Positions 53,701 through 56,180 of a stretch of DNA of 60,000 nt are shown here, in pieces. The notes beneath the pieces are model-generated. The model ran no database searches. It was not told the origin of the DNA and saw nothing but the letters and a program-made list of their open reading frames with translations. How positions within the stretch are numbered: position 1 is the stretch's first letter; each line of letters opens with the position of its first letter. Source of the stretch: Liolophura sinensis. Lineage: Eukaryota; Mollusca; Polyplacophora; Chitonida; Chitonidae. The translations under genes were made by a program, and so were the position numbers. The stretch lies in assembly GCF_032854445.1 (NCBI RefSeq), contig NC_088302.1:14319338-14379337 (forward strand), read 5' to 3'.

Positions 53701-56180
53701 CCAGAGGCCTAATGGGAGTGGCTACTCCACAGGCAGGCACCAAGCCCCACCCCACAACGTAAGTCTGCACACTCAAATCTGAACTAGGTAAGGACCACCC
53801 TGCTCCTGGGACTCATCAGCTGTGCTGTTCTGTTCCACAACTTGGTTCTGGTATTGTTTTTTCTCTTTTAAATTTTTTTTTTTTGTTTTTTTTGGTGGTG
53901 GTGGTCATTTTTTAATGGAAGCGTTGAATACAGGAAATCCACAGAAGAACAACTTGTGCTGGATTTTCATGAGTTTTGTTCGTGTATGTGTGTATTCGTG
54001 TGGTGTTAAACATTTGTTCTTGAAATCACCTAGAAAAGCACTGATGTTTAGAACTAATCCGTTCTAAGCAAAGTGTAAGCAAAGTGCTGTGTATAAACTC
54101 CTAATCTTTTTCGGCTGTGGCACAGTGGACACAAAACTTCCACCTTTTAACCAAACAATTTCAAAATTGATGGTACTGGTGATTGGGACCACTATCGGGT
54201 GTCTACAGCATGTATGTAACAGTCAAGTTAAGTTTAGTAAATTGCCCATTTAAGTCAGGTTTGTTTTGCCAACATGAACCGTCTCTTGAAGTCAAACTCT
54301 ACTCGAGTGTGGTAACAGATTTTGCGCCAGTAAAAAAAAAAAAAAGAAATGGAAGTAGTCTCATGAACCAGACGCAGCTCTGTGGTGTTTTAATAAAATA
54401 TTTTATCATTTGGGCCATCCAACGATAAATCCAGATCCATGCAGGAAGCACTGTCATCTGACTAAATACATTATGTGTATTATTCAAAGCCATATTTCGA
54501 TCAACAGCTCTATTTAATGAAAACCTTTTCGATGTCACATTCTAATGTACATGTGCTATGGATGTGTATGAAGTAAAAATGTTAATATTCAGTAGAGTTT
54601 TTATATTGCAGCCATTTTAAGGCACACCAGTTTGATCCTGTTGATATTTTACTGTTCTGGTCGGCTCCACACGAGTTTTATCCTGTTGATATTTTACTGT
54701 ACTAGTCAGCTCACACGAGTTTGATCCTGTTGATAGTTAACTGTTCTAGTCAGCTCCACAAGAGTTTGATCCTGTTGATAGTTAACTGTTCTAGTCAGCT
54801 CCACACGAATTTGATCCTGTTGATATTTTACTGTTCTGGTCGGCTCCACATGAGTTTTATCCTGTTGATATTTTACTGTACTAGTCAGCTCACACGAGTT
54901 TGATCCTGTTGATATTTTACTGTACTAGTCAGCTCACACGAGTTTGACCCTGTTGATATTTTACTGTACTAGTCAGCTCACACGAGTTTGATCCTGTTGA
55001 TAGTTAACTGTTCTAGTCAGCTCCGCAAGAGTTTAATCCTGTTGATGTCTTACCGTATTAGTCAGCTCCACAAGAGTTTGATCCTGTTGATAGTTAACTG
55101 TTCTAGTCAGCTCCACAAGAGTTTGATCTTGTTGATATTTTACTTTTCTCCACACAAGTTTGACCCTGTTGATATTTTACTGTACTAGTCAGCTCACACG
55201 AGTTTGATCCTGTTGATAGTTAACTGTTCTAGTCAGCTCCACAAGAGTTTGATCCTGTTGATATTTTACTGTACTAGTCAACTCCACCCTAGTTTGATCC
55301 TGTTGATATGTTACTGTACTAGTCAGCTCCACACGAATTTGATCCTGTTGATATTTATTTTACTGTTCTGGTCAGCTCCACACGAGTTTAATCCTGTTGA
55401 TATTTTACTGTACAAGTGAGCTCCACACGAGTGTGATCCTGTTGATATTTTACTGTTCTGGTCAGCTCCACACGAGTTTTATCCTGTTGATATTTTACTG
55501 TACTAGTCAGCTCCACACGAATTTGATCCTGTTGATATTTTACTGTTCTGGTCAGCTCCACACGAGTTTAATCCTGTTGATATTTTTAGTCAGCTCCACA
55601 CGAGTGTGATCCTGTTGATATTTTACTGTTCTGGTCAGCTCCACACGAGTTTGATCCTGTTGATATTTTACTGTACTAGTCAGCTCCACATGAGTTTGAT
55701 CCTGTCGACATTTTACTGTTCTGGCCAGCTCCAAACAGGTTTGATCCTGTTGATATTTTACTACACTAGTCAGCTCCACACGTGTTTGATCCTGTTGATA
55801 TTTTCTGTTCTGGTCAGCTCCACACGAGTTTGATCCTGTTGATATTTTACTGTACTAGTCAGCTCCACATGAGTTTGATCCTGTTGATATTTTACTGTTC
55901 TGGTCAGCTCCACACGAGTGTGGTCCTGTTGACATTTTACTGTACATGTTGTCTTTACATGATGTTTCATCTTCATGACATTTTTCCATTGCAGCCAGCT
56001 TCCAGTCAGGCCCCCGCCGTTCACAGACCTGTATACGCTTGGAGCCATTTCCAGCCAGTCAAACCCTCAGCATCTCCTGCCAGCCAATCAAACAACAGCA
56101 CCATGGGAAGCTCACACTCGGAGATCACGCATCATGTGATCAGTGCCTCGGGACGTCACGAGAAGTGGACTGAACTCTGA
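2630..56180 (+). CDS. EPB41L4A: EPB41L4A-like FERM protein (band 4.1-like 4A), 5'-partial, 27 coding exons
   Basis: Joined from exons 2630-2734, 3584-3626, 7185-7263, 10110-10207, 10792-10912, 11684-11771, 13546-13634, 15854-15917, 17800-17891, 21397-21468, 24140-24255, 24372-24450, 24971-25048, 26002-26118, 27555-27620, 29322-29429, 31832-31882, 32091-32147, 32889-32957, 33595-33672, 34380-34532, 36711-36798, 38911-39032, 46218-46331, 47372-47497, 53623-53758 and 55995-56180. That gives 2595 nt, 864 visible residues and a TGA stop. Every intron is GT-AG and every phase matches. FERM F1 (partial), F2 and F3 lie at about residues 1-75, 76-165 and 166-260, followed by the FERM-adjacent segment and a long disordered tail. 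Tail landmarks shared with vertebrate EPB41L4A, as I recall it, are [22 protein letters not shown] and LSEIN; these favour 4A over EPB41L5/yurt or 4B. FERM proteins of this group act as membrane-cytoskeleton adaptors at the cell cortex; that role is family knowledge, not seen here. Roughly 30 N-terminal residues expected from the vertebrate protein are absent, so the start exon lies upstream. Confidence 0.9.
2758..2839 (+). mobile_element. SINE 3'-tail fragment
   Basis: Reads ATAATGCTGGCCGCTGTCGT, then GTACGGCGTAAAACACCAAT and an AAATA repeat. This matches the 3' end of the full-length SINE at 38426-38698. Confidence 0.75.
2918..3012 (+). repeat. dispersed repeat family R2, copy 1
   Basis: Shares TTAGA..G.TGTTT and GTTTCAACACCAAAAGT with segments at about 20060-20165 and 33070-33180. 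Non-coding and of unknown class. Confidence 0.55.
3108..3172 (+). mobile_element. SINE 3'-tail fragment
   Basis: CTGGTCGTATAAGTGAAGTA followed by GTAAAACACCAATAAAATAA, a degenerate copy of the same SINE tail. Confidence 0.6.
3371..3529. mobile_element. MITE-like dispersed repeat, copy 2
   Basis: Begins CCTAATTCCTCGACCTTT and ends GCAAAAAGGTTGAAAATTTC, an imperfect inverted pair. The interior has GATTGGCCAGTTTCAGGGTT, shared with the copy at 16012-16220. Confidence 0.55.
3584..3626 (+). CDS. EPB41L4A: EPB41L4A-like exon 2, FERM F1
   Basis: Encodes [14 protein letters not shown] plus one base. Acceptor tgtttcag, donor gtaatt. Enters phase 0, leaves phase 1. HWLD/YWLD is the usual end of the F1 strand in 4.1 proteins. 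Confidence 0.88.
4666..4750. repeat. 20-bp tandem repeat, about 4 copies
   Basis: Unit TACAGATCTATAAATGCATT, nearly perfect. It carries the BglII-type palindrome AGATCT in each copy. Confidence 0.9.
6261..6720 (+). mobile_element. degenerate tRNA-derived SINE (second family)
   Basis: An A-box-like TAGCTGAGTTAG at 6261-6272 and a B-box-like GGTTCAATCCC near 6313 give a tRNA-type head, followed by AGTCTTGGACGGGAAATTTG. The body around 6590-6710 (CTAACTTGCCAAAGGTTGAT) recurs at about 33990-34080. The head recurs at 34800-34862. Confidence 0.6.
6946..7060 (-). mobile_element. SINE 3' fragment, reverse orientation
   Basis: TTTATT repeats, then GATTGGTATTTTTGTC, GAGAATATTTCACTT and a GGTGGGAGGAAAGC stretch: the reverse complement of the SINE tail. 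Confidence 0.65.
7185..7263 (+). CDS. EPB41L4A: EPB41L4A-like exon 3, end of F1
   Basis: Encodes [18 protein letters not shown] then CKLHEEIT. The FGVKFY..DPCKL..E.TR pattern is the standard F1-F2 linker of band 4.1 proteins. Acceptor ttttgcag, donor gtaatt. Phase 1 in, phase 2 out. Confidence 0.92.
7355..7545 (+). mobile_element. tRNA-derived SINE, different family
   Basis: Head CGCTAGCACAGTTGTTAGAG with a B-box-like GGGTCGAATCAC, then a body GAGCTTCCTCACTTGGCGCT and CGTGAAAGGGATAGTG. A short direct duplication (ATCCAGGGTCAATCCAGGGTC) sits next to the B box. The 5' and 3' limits are approximate. Confidence 0.55.
7909..8170. repeat. 73-bp tandem repeat, about 3.5 copies
   Basis: AACTGTGAACATTTTAAAG recurs at about 7910, 7983, 8056 and 8130, with GTGGAAGTAAC.(A/T)GCTG inside each unit. 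The last copy is partial. Confidence 0.85.
8361..8548. mobile_element. MITE-like dispersed repeat, copy 3
   Basis: The interior has AACTGGCCAATCCAACCAGT, GTTTTGTCTCCAAAATCAAA and TGCACTGAAAGTTGCTCTTT. It ends with TGAAAAGGTTGAGGATATT. Closest to the copy at 23784-23997. Confidence 0.6.
9221..9440 (-). mobile_element. tRNA-derived SINE, reverse, central part deleted
   Basis: Reads as the reverse complement of the full SINE: TTTATT tail, GATTGGTGTTTTACACTGTA, GTACGATGGCGGCCAGCATT, a shortened centre, then the tRNA-like head with GACTTGAACTCACAGCGACC (B box) and GCGCGCTAACCAACGGAGCC (A-box side). It ends in GGAGGCCCCC. Confidence 0.85.
10110..10207 (+). CDS. EPB41L4A: EPB41L4A-like exon 4, FERM F2
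   Basis: Encodes [18 protein letters not shown] then [14 protein letters not shown], the first helices of the acyl-CoA-binding-protein-like F2 lobe. Acceptor catttcag, donor gtgaga. Phase 2 in, phase 1 out. Confidence 0.93.
10208..10791 (+). other. intron 4
   Basis: Carries an element at about 10548-10760 with inverted ends related to the MITE family. Otherwise AT-rich and featureless. Confidence 0.75.
10548..10760. mobile_element. MITE-like element with AACCTTTTCAAC inverted ends
   Basis: Left end CCCTAATACATTAACCTTTT CAAC; right end GTTGAAAAGGTTGAAGATTT ACAGTA. The inner sequence differs from the other copies, so this may be a separate subfamily sharing only the termini. Confidence 0.45.
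10792..10912 (+). CDS. EPB41L4A: EPB41L4A-like exon 5, FERM F2
   Basis: Encodes [20 protein letters not shown], then [26 protein letters not shown]...H..GYVSE is diagnostic of the 4.1 family F2 lobe. Acceptor tgcttgcag, donor gtaagt. Phase 1 in, phase 2 out. Confidence 0.94.
10913..11683 (+). other. intron 5
   Basis: A loosely repetitive AGTGGCAAAAC..AAAGCTAC stretch at about 10990-11215 is followed by a SINE copy at 11390-11603. No exon. Confidence 0.7.
11390..11603 (+). mobile_element. tRNA-derived SINE, old copy
   Basis: Follows the full SINE from GGGGGCCTCTTTGGCCTAG through the B-box-like GAGTTCAAATCC to AGTACTCTGTAAAACTCC. Diverged and lacking the AAATA tail. Confidence 0.75.
11684..11771 (+). 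CDS. EPB41L4A: EPB41L4A-like exon 6, F2-F3 boundary
   Basis: Encodes [20 protein letters not shown] then [21 protein letters not shown] is the canonical F2/F3 junction of FERM domains. Acceptor gtgtgcag, donor gtaagt. Phase 2 in, phase 0 out. Confidence 0.94.
11772..13545 (+). other. intron 6
   Basis: No gene, SINE or array recognised. It has a short CA run near 12421-12434 and A/T homopolymers near 13005-13020 and 13130-13150. Confidence 0.65.
13546..13634 (+). CDS. EPB41L4A: EPB41L4A-like exon 7, FERM F3
   Basis: Encodes [20 protein letters not shown] then [10 protein letters not shown]. The YFLGLTP.G..VYK strand pattern is the PH-like F3 lobe. Acceptor gttacag, donor gtaagt. Phase 0 in, phase 2 out. 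Confidence 0.94.
13635..15853 (+). other. intron 7
   Basis: Dominated by the 41-bp minisatellite at 14020-15738. The remaining flanks are AT-rich with poly-T at about 13835-13860. Confidence 0.8.
14020..15738. repeat. 41-bp minisatellite, about 42 copies
   Basis: Unit GATTTGGAGAATTCATTGAT plus TCTGTATAAGTTCTGAAGAG plus T. Copies are very similar. They differ mainly at two binary positions, GAATTC versus GATTTC and TGCAAG/TGTAAG versus TATAAG. The unit is not a multiple of three and no long ORF crosses it. It ends about 115 bp before exon 8. Confidence 0.96.
15854..15917 (+). CDS. EPB41L4A: EPB41L4A-like exon 8, FERM F3
   Basis: Encodes [28 protein letters not shown]...F..RV is the F3 signature of the 4.1 family, with the Trp split across the junction. 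Acceptor cttttag, donor gtgagt. Phase 2 in, phase 0 out. Confidence 0.93.
16012..16220. mobile_element. MITE-like dispersed repeat, copy 4 (best-preserved ends)
   Basis: Left end CCCTAACTCTTCAACCTTTT CG; right end CGAAAAGATTGAAGAATTAC AG. The inverted pair of about 22 bp is imperfect. The interior includes TTGGCCAGTTTCAGGACTTC and AGAGCAACTTTCAGTGCAAT. Confidence 0.65.
16628..16782 (-). mobile_element. SINE 3' half, reverse orientation
   Basis: TTTATTTGATTGGTGTTTTA CTCTGTACTCA, then a diverged centre ending TCTGTCAGACCTTCCCACAT ACG: the reverse complement of the SINE core and tail. Confidence 0.75.
17800..17891 (+). CDS. EPB41L4A: EPB41L4A-like exon 9, end of FERM F3
   Basis: Encodes [20 protein letters not shown] then [12 protein letters not shown]...[17 protein letters not shown] is the terminal F3 helix of band 4.1 proteins. 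Acceptor tttcctag, donor gttgga (GT, otherwise weak). Phase 0 in, phase 2 out. Confidence 0.94.
17892..21396 (+). other. intron 9
   Basis: 3.5 kb without a recognised gene. One dispersed R2 repeat copy lies at about 20060-20165. The 3' part before exon 10 is T-rich. Confidence 0.65.
20060..20165 (+). repeat. dispersed repeat family R2, copy 2
   Basis: TTTGTTTGGAAGGTAGGTTG and GAAGTTTCAACACCAAAAGT match the segment at about 2918-3012. Confidence 0.55.
21397..21468 (+). CDS. EPB41L4A: EPB41L4A-like exon 10, FERM-adjacent segment
   Basis: Encodes [34 protein letters not shown] matches the K.GS.YKHRYSGRT-type start of the FERM-adjacent region. Acceptor catctag, donor gtaagc. Phase 2-2. Confidence 0.9.
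22796..22949 (+). mobile_element. SINE core and tail
   Basis: GGAAAGTCTGCCAGCAGCAT, GGATGGTCGTGGGTTTCCCT, CCTCCCACCATAATGGTGGC, then AAAACACCAATCAAATAAAT. The tRNA-like head is missing (5' truncated). Confidence 0.85.
23784..23997. mobile_element. MITE-like dispersed repeat, copy 5
   Basis: Left end GTAATTCTTCAACCTTTTCG; right end CGAAAAGGTTGAGGAATTAG GG. The inverted pair of about 20 bp has few mismatches. Inner motif TGCACCGAAAGTTGCTCTTC is shared with copy 3. Confidence 0.65.
24140..24255 (+). CDS. EPB41L4A: EPB41L4A-like exon 11, FERM-adjacent / start of tail
   Basis: Encodes [20 protein letters not shown] then [19 protein letters not shown]. The basic [12 protein letters not shown] stretch holds likely phosphorylatable serines. 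Acceptor cattgcag, donor gtatgt. Phase 2 in, phase 1 out. Confidence 0.88.
24372..24450 (+). CDS. EPB41L4A: EPB41L4A-like exon 12, tail
   Basis: Encodes [20 protein letters not shown] then [17 protein letters not shown] resembles the hydrophobic I(K/T)IIAPSPV segment I recall in the vertebrate tail. Acceptor tgttacag, donor gtaagc. Phase 1 in, phase 2 out. Confidence 0.85.
24451..24970 (+). other. intron 12
   Basis: Nothing beyond AT-rich sequence. The acceptor cttcaacag is at its 3' end. Confidence 0.75.
24971..25048 (+). CDS. EPB41L4A: EPB41L4A-like exon 13, tail
   Basis: Encodes [20 protein letters not shown] then ETRSER. RSAPWE corresponds to the SHAPWEE landmark I recall in vertebrate EPB41L4A. 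Symmetric phase 2-2, 78 nt. Confidence 0.88.
25049..26001 (+). other. intron 13
   Basis: Contains a forward SINE at 25750-25947 just upstream of exon 14. Nothing else recognised. Confidence 0.75.
25750..25947 (+). mobile_element. tRNA-derived SINE, 5'-truncated
   Basis: Starts within the head (CCCAGGAGTCTTTCACCAAT), has the B-box-like GAATTTAAATCC, the core GTGGGACAGTCTACCAGCAA and the tail GTACGGCATAAAGCACTAAT. Confidence 0.8.
26002..26118 (+). CDS. EPB41L4A: EPB41L4A-like exon 14, Ser/Arg tail
   Basis: Encodes [20 protein letters not shown] then [19 protein letters not shown]. Acidic-serine SGSESE followed by an Arg cluster. Acceptor ttgtcgtag, donor gtatga. Phase 2-2, 117 nt. Confidence 0.88.
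26119..27554 (+). other. intron 14
   Basis: No gene, SINE or tandem array recognised. Confidence 0.65.
27555..27620 (+). CDS. EPB41L4A: EPB41L4A-like exon 15, Ser/Arg tail
   Basis: Encodes [22 protein letters not shown]. Same acidic-Ser then Arg-cluster layout as exons 14 and 16. Acceptor acctttag, donor gtgagt. Phase 2-2, 66 nt. Confidence 0.88.
27621..29321 (+). other. intron 15
   Basis: Holds a GC-richer 190-bp MITE (28145-28334). A short GC-rich stretch GATGTGGAGCGGAGCGGC follows near 28525 with no recognised identity. Confidence 0.75.
28145..28334. mobile_element. 190-bp MITE with perfect 15-bp TIRs and 5-bp TSD
   Basis: Left end TGGTGGCTGATAGCG (28145-28159) is exactly complementary to the right end CGCTATCAGCCACCA (28320-28334). 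TAGTA flanks it on both sides (28140-28144 and 28335-28339). The interior is GC-rich (GCGGGGGCGCGGAGG) in contrast to the surrounding DNA, and has no transposase. A short ORF crossing it (28144-28485) is incidental. Confidence 0.85.
29322..29429 (+). CDS. EPB41L4A: EPB41L4A-like exon 16, Ser/Arg tail
   Basis: Encodes [20 protein letters not shown] then [16 protein letters not shown]. Acceptor ccgtgcag, donor gtaagc. Phase 2-2, 108 nt. Can splice to 30043 or directly to 31832 in frame. Confidence 0.88.
29430..31831 (+). other. intron 16 (contains possible cassette exon)
   Basis: A candidate in-frame 39-nt exon lies at 30043-30081. The rest shows no gene, SINE or array. Confidence 0.65.
30043..30081 (+). 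CDS. EPB41L4A: candidate 39-nt cassette exon of the EPB41L4A-like gene
   Basis: Acceptor ttatgtttcag ends at 30042; donor gtaggc starts at 30082. It enters and leaves in phase 2, adding [13 protein letters not shown] between exons 16 and 17 without a stop or frame change. The gene is equally in frame without it. Only splice-site quality and phase fit support it; no conserved motif does. Confidence 0.45.
31832..31882 (+). CDS. EPB41L4A: EPB41L4A-like exon 17, tail
   Basis: Encodes [16 protein letters not shown]. Acceptor tcattttcag, donor gtatgt. Phase 2-2, 51 nt. Confidence 0.85.
32091..32147 (+). CDS. EPB41L4A: EPB41L4A-like exon 18, tail
   Basis: Encodes [24 protein letters not shown] resembles the RSRSRSP stretch and ELRQHFE the ELWKHIQ helix before the GLSE motif in vertebrate EPB41L4A, from memory. 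Phase 2-2, 57 nt. Confidence 0.88.
32148..32888 (+). other. intron 18
   Basis: Contains a SINE-type tail at about 32221-32284. Nothing else recognised. Confidence 0.7.
32221..32284 (+). mobile_element. SINE 3'-tail fragment, second tail type
   Basis: CGTCATATGACTGAAAAATT GTTGCGCACG, then ACGTTAAACCCCAAGCAATC ACTCAC. This differs from the CACCAATCAAATAAA tail and resembles another lophotrochozoan SINE 3' end, as I recall it. Confidence 0.5.
32889..32957 (+). CDS. EPB41L4A: EPB41L4A-like exon 19, conserved GLSE motif
   Basis: Encodes [20 protein letters not shown] then QVE. GLSE(D/E)QL(R/K)EIPYT is the strongest tail match to vertebrate EPB41L4A and secures the orthology call. Acceptor gtgtttcag, donor gtaagt. 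Phase 2-2, 69 nt. Confidence 0.93.
32958..33594 (+). other. intron 19
   Basis: Carries the third R2 dispersed repeat copy at about 33070-33180. No exon. Confidence 0.7.
33070..33180 (+). repeat. dispersed repeat family R2, copy 3
   Basis: GTGTGGAAGGTAGGATGATA TC and GCACCAGAAGTAATATCTGA align with the segments at 2918-3012 and 20060-20165. Confidence 0.5.
33595..33672 (+). CDS. EPB41L4A: EPB41L4A-like exon 20, tail
   Basis: Encodes [20 protein letters not shown] then STLSNG. Acceptor ctttgcag, donor gtgagt. Phase 2-2, 78 nt. Confidence 0.87.
33673..34379 (+). other. intron 20
   Basis: The 3' half (about 33990-34342) is a decayed SINE body and tail. The 5' half shows nothing. Confidence 0.65.
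33990..34342 (+). mobile_element. degenerate SINE body plus AAATA tail
   Basis: TCTAACTTGCCAAAGATCAT matches the body at about 6640-6665. The far end reads GAGTTAAACGGCAGTCAAAT AAATAAATAAAT. The limits are approximate. Confidence 0.5.
34380..34532 (+). CDS. EPB41L4A: EPB41L4A-like exon 21, tail with PPPY motif
   Basis: Encodes [20 protein letters not shown] then [20 protein letters not shown] and [19 protein letters not shown] is a PPxY motif, a type typically bound by WW domains (family knowledge; no partner is shown here). Acceptor atgttgcag, donor gttagt. Phase 2-2, 153 nt. Confidence 0.87.
34800..34862 (+). mobile_element. tRNA-like SINE head fragment
   Basis: GGTGTTCAATCCCGGACTTG GACAGAGAATTTGTTGATTTC matches the B-box region and downstream of the SINE at 6261-6720. 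It lies directly before the 38-bp array. Confidence 0.55.
34877..36126. repeat. 38-bp minisatellite, about 33 copies
   Basis: Unit GGTCAGTTATGTCTGTGTTG plus TCATACGCAGGTTCAAAC. Variants: GCCATAC, ACCATAC, CACAGG, AAATGG. Because 38 is not a multiple of three and the unit lacks forward stops, all three frames stay open for about 400 codons. These frames do not represent genes. Confidence 0.97.
36711..36798 (+). CDS. EPB41L4A: EPB41L4A-like exon 22, tail
   Basis: Encodes [20 protein letters not shown] then TTSPKSRNA. Acceptor catccaacag, donor gtaagt. Phase 2 in, phase 0 out. It begins the Pro/Tyr/Ser/Asn-rich part of the tail. Confidence 0.85.
37117..37232 (+). mobile_element. SINE core/tail, old copy
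   Basis: CCTGCCGGTTGTGGCTTTCC CCGGG, CACGATTATGCTGG and AGTGAAATATTCTAAAGTAC AGCGTAAAACACCG follow the SINE order. Confidence 0.65.
38426..38698 (+). mobile_element. full-length tRNA-derived SINE
   Basis: The tRNA-like head has an A box TGGCTCAGTCGG (38437-38448) and a B-box-like GAGTTCAAGTCC (38505-38516), the RNA polymerase III internal promoter. The core runs CTGCCAGCAACCTGCAGATG, then GGGTTTCCCCCGGGCTCTGC and CCTCCCACCATAATGCTGGC. The tail is GTACGGCGTAAAACACCAAT then AAATA repeats. Imperfect 13-bp duplications TCGAATCGTTGTG (38414-38426) and TCGAATTGCTGTG (38701-38713) flank it, consistent with LINE-driven insertion. Confidence 0.9.
38911..39032 (+). CDS. EPB41L4A: EPB41L4A-like exon 23, tail
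   Basis: Encodes [20 protein letters not shown] then [20 protein letters not shown]. Acceptor gtttcccag, donor gtggga (weaker). Phase 0 in, phase 2 out. Confidence 0.83.
39271..39297 (+). pseudogene. possible decayed 27-nt microexon
   Basis: Follows a good acceptor (cacctcctcag) and reads MTYNPYDQR in phase 2-2, a composition like neighbouring tail exons. The expected donor reads ATAAGC instead of GTAAGC, so it should not splice normally. Confidence 0.3.
39306..39629. repeat. 65-bp minisatellite, left part (about 5 copies)
   Basis: Unit ATAGCCATGGATATCCTCAG, TCTCCTCATCACTGTGTGAC, TGTGACAGGTATAATCTCAC, CAAGT. Same unit as 44781-46217; the transposon separates the two parts. Confidence 0.92.
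39626..39629. other. target-site duplication, left (ATAA)
   Basis: ATAA directly precedes the left TIR and is repeated at 44781-44784 after the right TIR. Uninterrupted units of the array read GGTATAACCTCCCC here, so the empty site is reconstructed exactly. Confidence 0.88.
39630..39657 (+). repeat. left terminal inverted repeat, 28 bp
   Basis: Begins GGGTGGATTTTTCAATACGG and continues GCACATAT. Identical to the reverse complement of 44753-44780. Confidence 0.96.
39658..40435. other. transposon left subterminal region
   Basis: Non-coding. It holds TCCACTCCGTTACC at 39811-39824, then GGTAACGGAGTGGAA at 39990-40004 and 40010-40024, and GGTAACGGAGTAGAG at 40030-40044. The last three are spaced exactly 20 bp apart. 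Probably the transposase-binding region. Confidence 0.7.
40436..40590 (-). CDS. transposase exon 5, C-terminus
   Basis: Acceptor atcaacag. Reads [40 protein letters not shown], then [10 protein letters not shown] and a TGA stop at 40438-40436. In frame with exon 4 through a phase-1 intron. Confidence 0.78.
40436..43365 (-). CDS. transposase of the intronic DNA transposon (five-exon model)
   Basis: Model join, - strand: 43365-43099, 43043-41322, 41262-40963, 40844-40715, 40590-40436; 2574 nt, 857 residues. The N-terminus is highly basic ([20 protein letters not shown]), probably DNA-binding and coiled coil. A Cys cluster [16 protein letters not shown] (C-X6-C-X4-C-X2-C) follows. The catalytic-like core is HIDFAENW (D510), [11 protein letters not shown] (D595) and [16 protein letters not shown] (E628, D637), spacing D-84-D, then E after 32 or D after 41. 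The C-terminal part has [11 protein letters not shown] and a YPGTV segment. I recall similar unannotated proteins in many aquatic invertebrates and fish. Introns 3 and 4 have strong splice sites. The first two introns would be 55 and 59 nt; if they are false, the gene has two frameshifts and is dead. Runs antisense to the host gene. Confidence 0.75.
40715..40844 (-). CDS. transposase exon 4
   Basis: Acceptor ttattttcag, donor gtaagc. Reads [20 protein letters not shown] then [20 protein letters not shown]. The IG.Y..V...YPG.V..V pattern resembles a small Tudor/SH3-like barrel; that is a guess. Phase 0 in, phase 1 out. Confidence 0.8.
40963..41262 (-). CDS. transposase exon 3
   Basis: 100 codons: [20 protein letters not shown], then [17 protein letters not shown]. 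The donor after DPK is gtaaga, a strong site. The same frame also reads family-like [15 protein letters not shown] upstream of 41262, inside the putative 59-nt intron. That argues for a 1-nt loss instead of an intron there. Confidence 0.75.
41322..43043 (-). CDS. transposase exon 2, catalytic core
   Basis: 574 codons without a stop. Basic [20 protein letters not shown], then [20 protein letters not shown], the Cys cluster and all candidate catalytic acids. The first candidate Asp codon is 41783-41781. The frame stops at 41280 unless the 59-nt intron from 41321 (GTAAAC donor) is removed. Confidence 0.85.
43099..43365 (-). CDS. transposase exon 1
   Basis: 89 codons, ATG at 43365-43363, Lys/Arg-rich: [20 protein letters not shown]. 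The frame runs on to a stop at 43054, but exon 2 is in another frame. GT at 43098 with AG at 43044 would restore it, both in phase 0. The donor GTGTTG is weak. Confidence 0.65.
43366..44752. other. transposon right subterminal region
   Basis: Upstream (5') side of the transposase gene, so it should also contain its promoter; no clear TATA box is assigned. Repeats of the same family: TTCCACTCCGTTACC 43980-43994, TCCACCCCGTTACC 44001-44014, GTAACGGAGTAGAG near 44023, GTAACGGAGTGGAA 44036-44049, GGTAACGGAGTGGAA 44192-44206, GGTAACGGAGTGGAG 44382-44396. No other ORF of note. Confidence 0.7.
44753..44780 (-). repeat. right terminal inverted repeat, 28 bp
   Basis: ATATGTGCCCGTATTGAAAA ATCCACCC, exact reverse complement of 39630-39657. 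Confidence 0.96.
44781..46217. repeat. 65-bp minisatellite, right part (about 22 copies)
   Basis: Same unit as 39306-39629, with subtypes ATAATCTCACCAAGTATAGC and ATAACCTCCCCAGGTGTAGC. Toward the right end the units become TCTCTCCAGGTATAGCCATG G, and the last one merges into the acceptor and first codons of exon 24. Confidence 0.94.
46218..46331 (+). CDS. EPB41L4A: EPB41L4A-like exon 24, tail
   Basis: Encodes [20 protein letters not shown] then [18 protein letters not shown]. Acceptor atctctccag, donor gtgggt. Phase 2-2, 114 nt. Its first 20 nt (GTATAACCATGGATACCATC) are nearly the minisatellite unit, so the 5' part of this exon is the terminal unit of the array. Confidence 0.83.
46332..47371 (+). 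other. intron 24
   Basis: A reverse SINE lies at 46958-47134. The 5' part shows nothing recognisable. Confidence 0.7.
46958..47134 (-). mobile_element. SINE, reverse, tail-less
   Basis: CAGCTAGCATTATGGTTTGA GG, CCATCCGCAGGTTGCTGACA G and AGCATGAGCTGGACTTGATC TCATAG are the reverse complement of the SINE core and B-box region. Confidence 0.8.
47372..47497 (+). CDS. EPB41L4A: EPB41L4A-like exon 25, tail
   Basis: Encodes [20 protein letters not shown] then [27 protein letters not shown] parallels a VLSEVN segment I recall in vertebrate EPB41L4A. Acceptor tttttcccag, donor gtagac. Phase 2-2, 126 nt. Confidence 0.85.
47817..52610. repeat. 16-bp minisatellite, about 300 copies (4.8 kb)
   Basis: Unit CCCAGTTCATGTCCTG with common variants at a few sites: TCC for TTC, GTG or ACC for GTC, CTCAG for CCCAG. 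Sixteen is not a multiple of three, so three units make a 48-nt, 16-residue period ([16 protein letters not shown]) in any frame. Open frames up to about 800 codons result, but all frames read the same periodic peptide with no gene structure. Larger blocks are duplicated inside the array. Confidence 0.98.
52798..52950. repeat. 59-bp tandem repeat, 2.6 copies
   Basis: ACACATTTCTTTTAACTGA recurs at 52798, 52857 and 52916, each followed by TGATCCAGTGCC or a close variant; the last copy is partial. Confidence 0.9.
53623..53758 (+). CDS. EPB41L4A: EPB41L4A-like exon 26, tail
   Basis: Encodes [40 protein letters not shown], then APPHN. Pro/Tyr/Gln-rich. Acceptor tcgtttgtag, donor gtaagt. Phase 2 in, phase 0 out. 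Confidence 0.85.
53759..55994 (+). other. intron 26
   Basis: The first 850 bp have only T-rich low complexity (about 53860-53895). A 45-bp array then fills 54630-55945, ending about 50 bp before the exon 27 acceptor. Confidence 0.8.
54630..55945. repeat. 45-bp minisatellite, about 29 copies
   Basis: Unit CAGCTCCACACGAGTTTGAT, CCTGTTGATATTTTACTGTA, CTAGT. The main subtypes are GTTCTGGT, GTACTAGT and GATAGTTAACTGTTCTAGT. Forty-five is a multiple of three, so frames read a 15-residue periodic peptide ([15 protein letters not shown]). The array carries stop codons wherever unit length changes, so it is not taken as coding. Confidence 0.95.
55995..56180 (+). CDS. EPB41L4A: EPB41L4A-like exon 27, C-terminus and stop
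   Basis: Encodes [40 protein letters not shown], then [21 protein letters not shown] and TGA. Acceptor tccattgcag, phase 0. The final WTEL fits the class I PDZ ligand pattern S/T-x-hydrophobic. Confidence 0.87.
   Translation, partial: PASSQAPAVHRPVYAWSHFQPVKPSASPASQSNNSTMGSSHSEITHHVISASGRHEKWTEL

Noticed and set aside
54721-55833. Hydrophobic repeat ORFs ([15 protein letters not shown]-like)
   Set aside because: Produced by the in-frame 45-bp unit; interrupted by stops wherever unit length varies, and antisense frames are open too.
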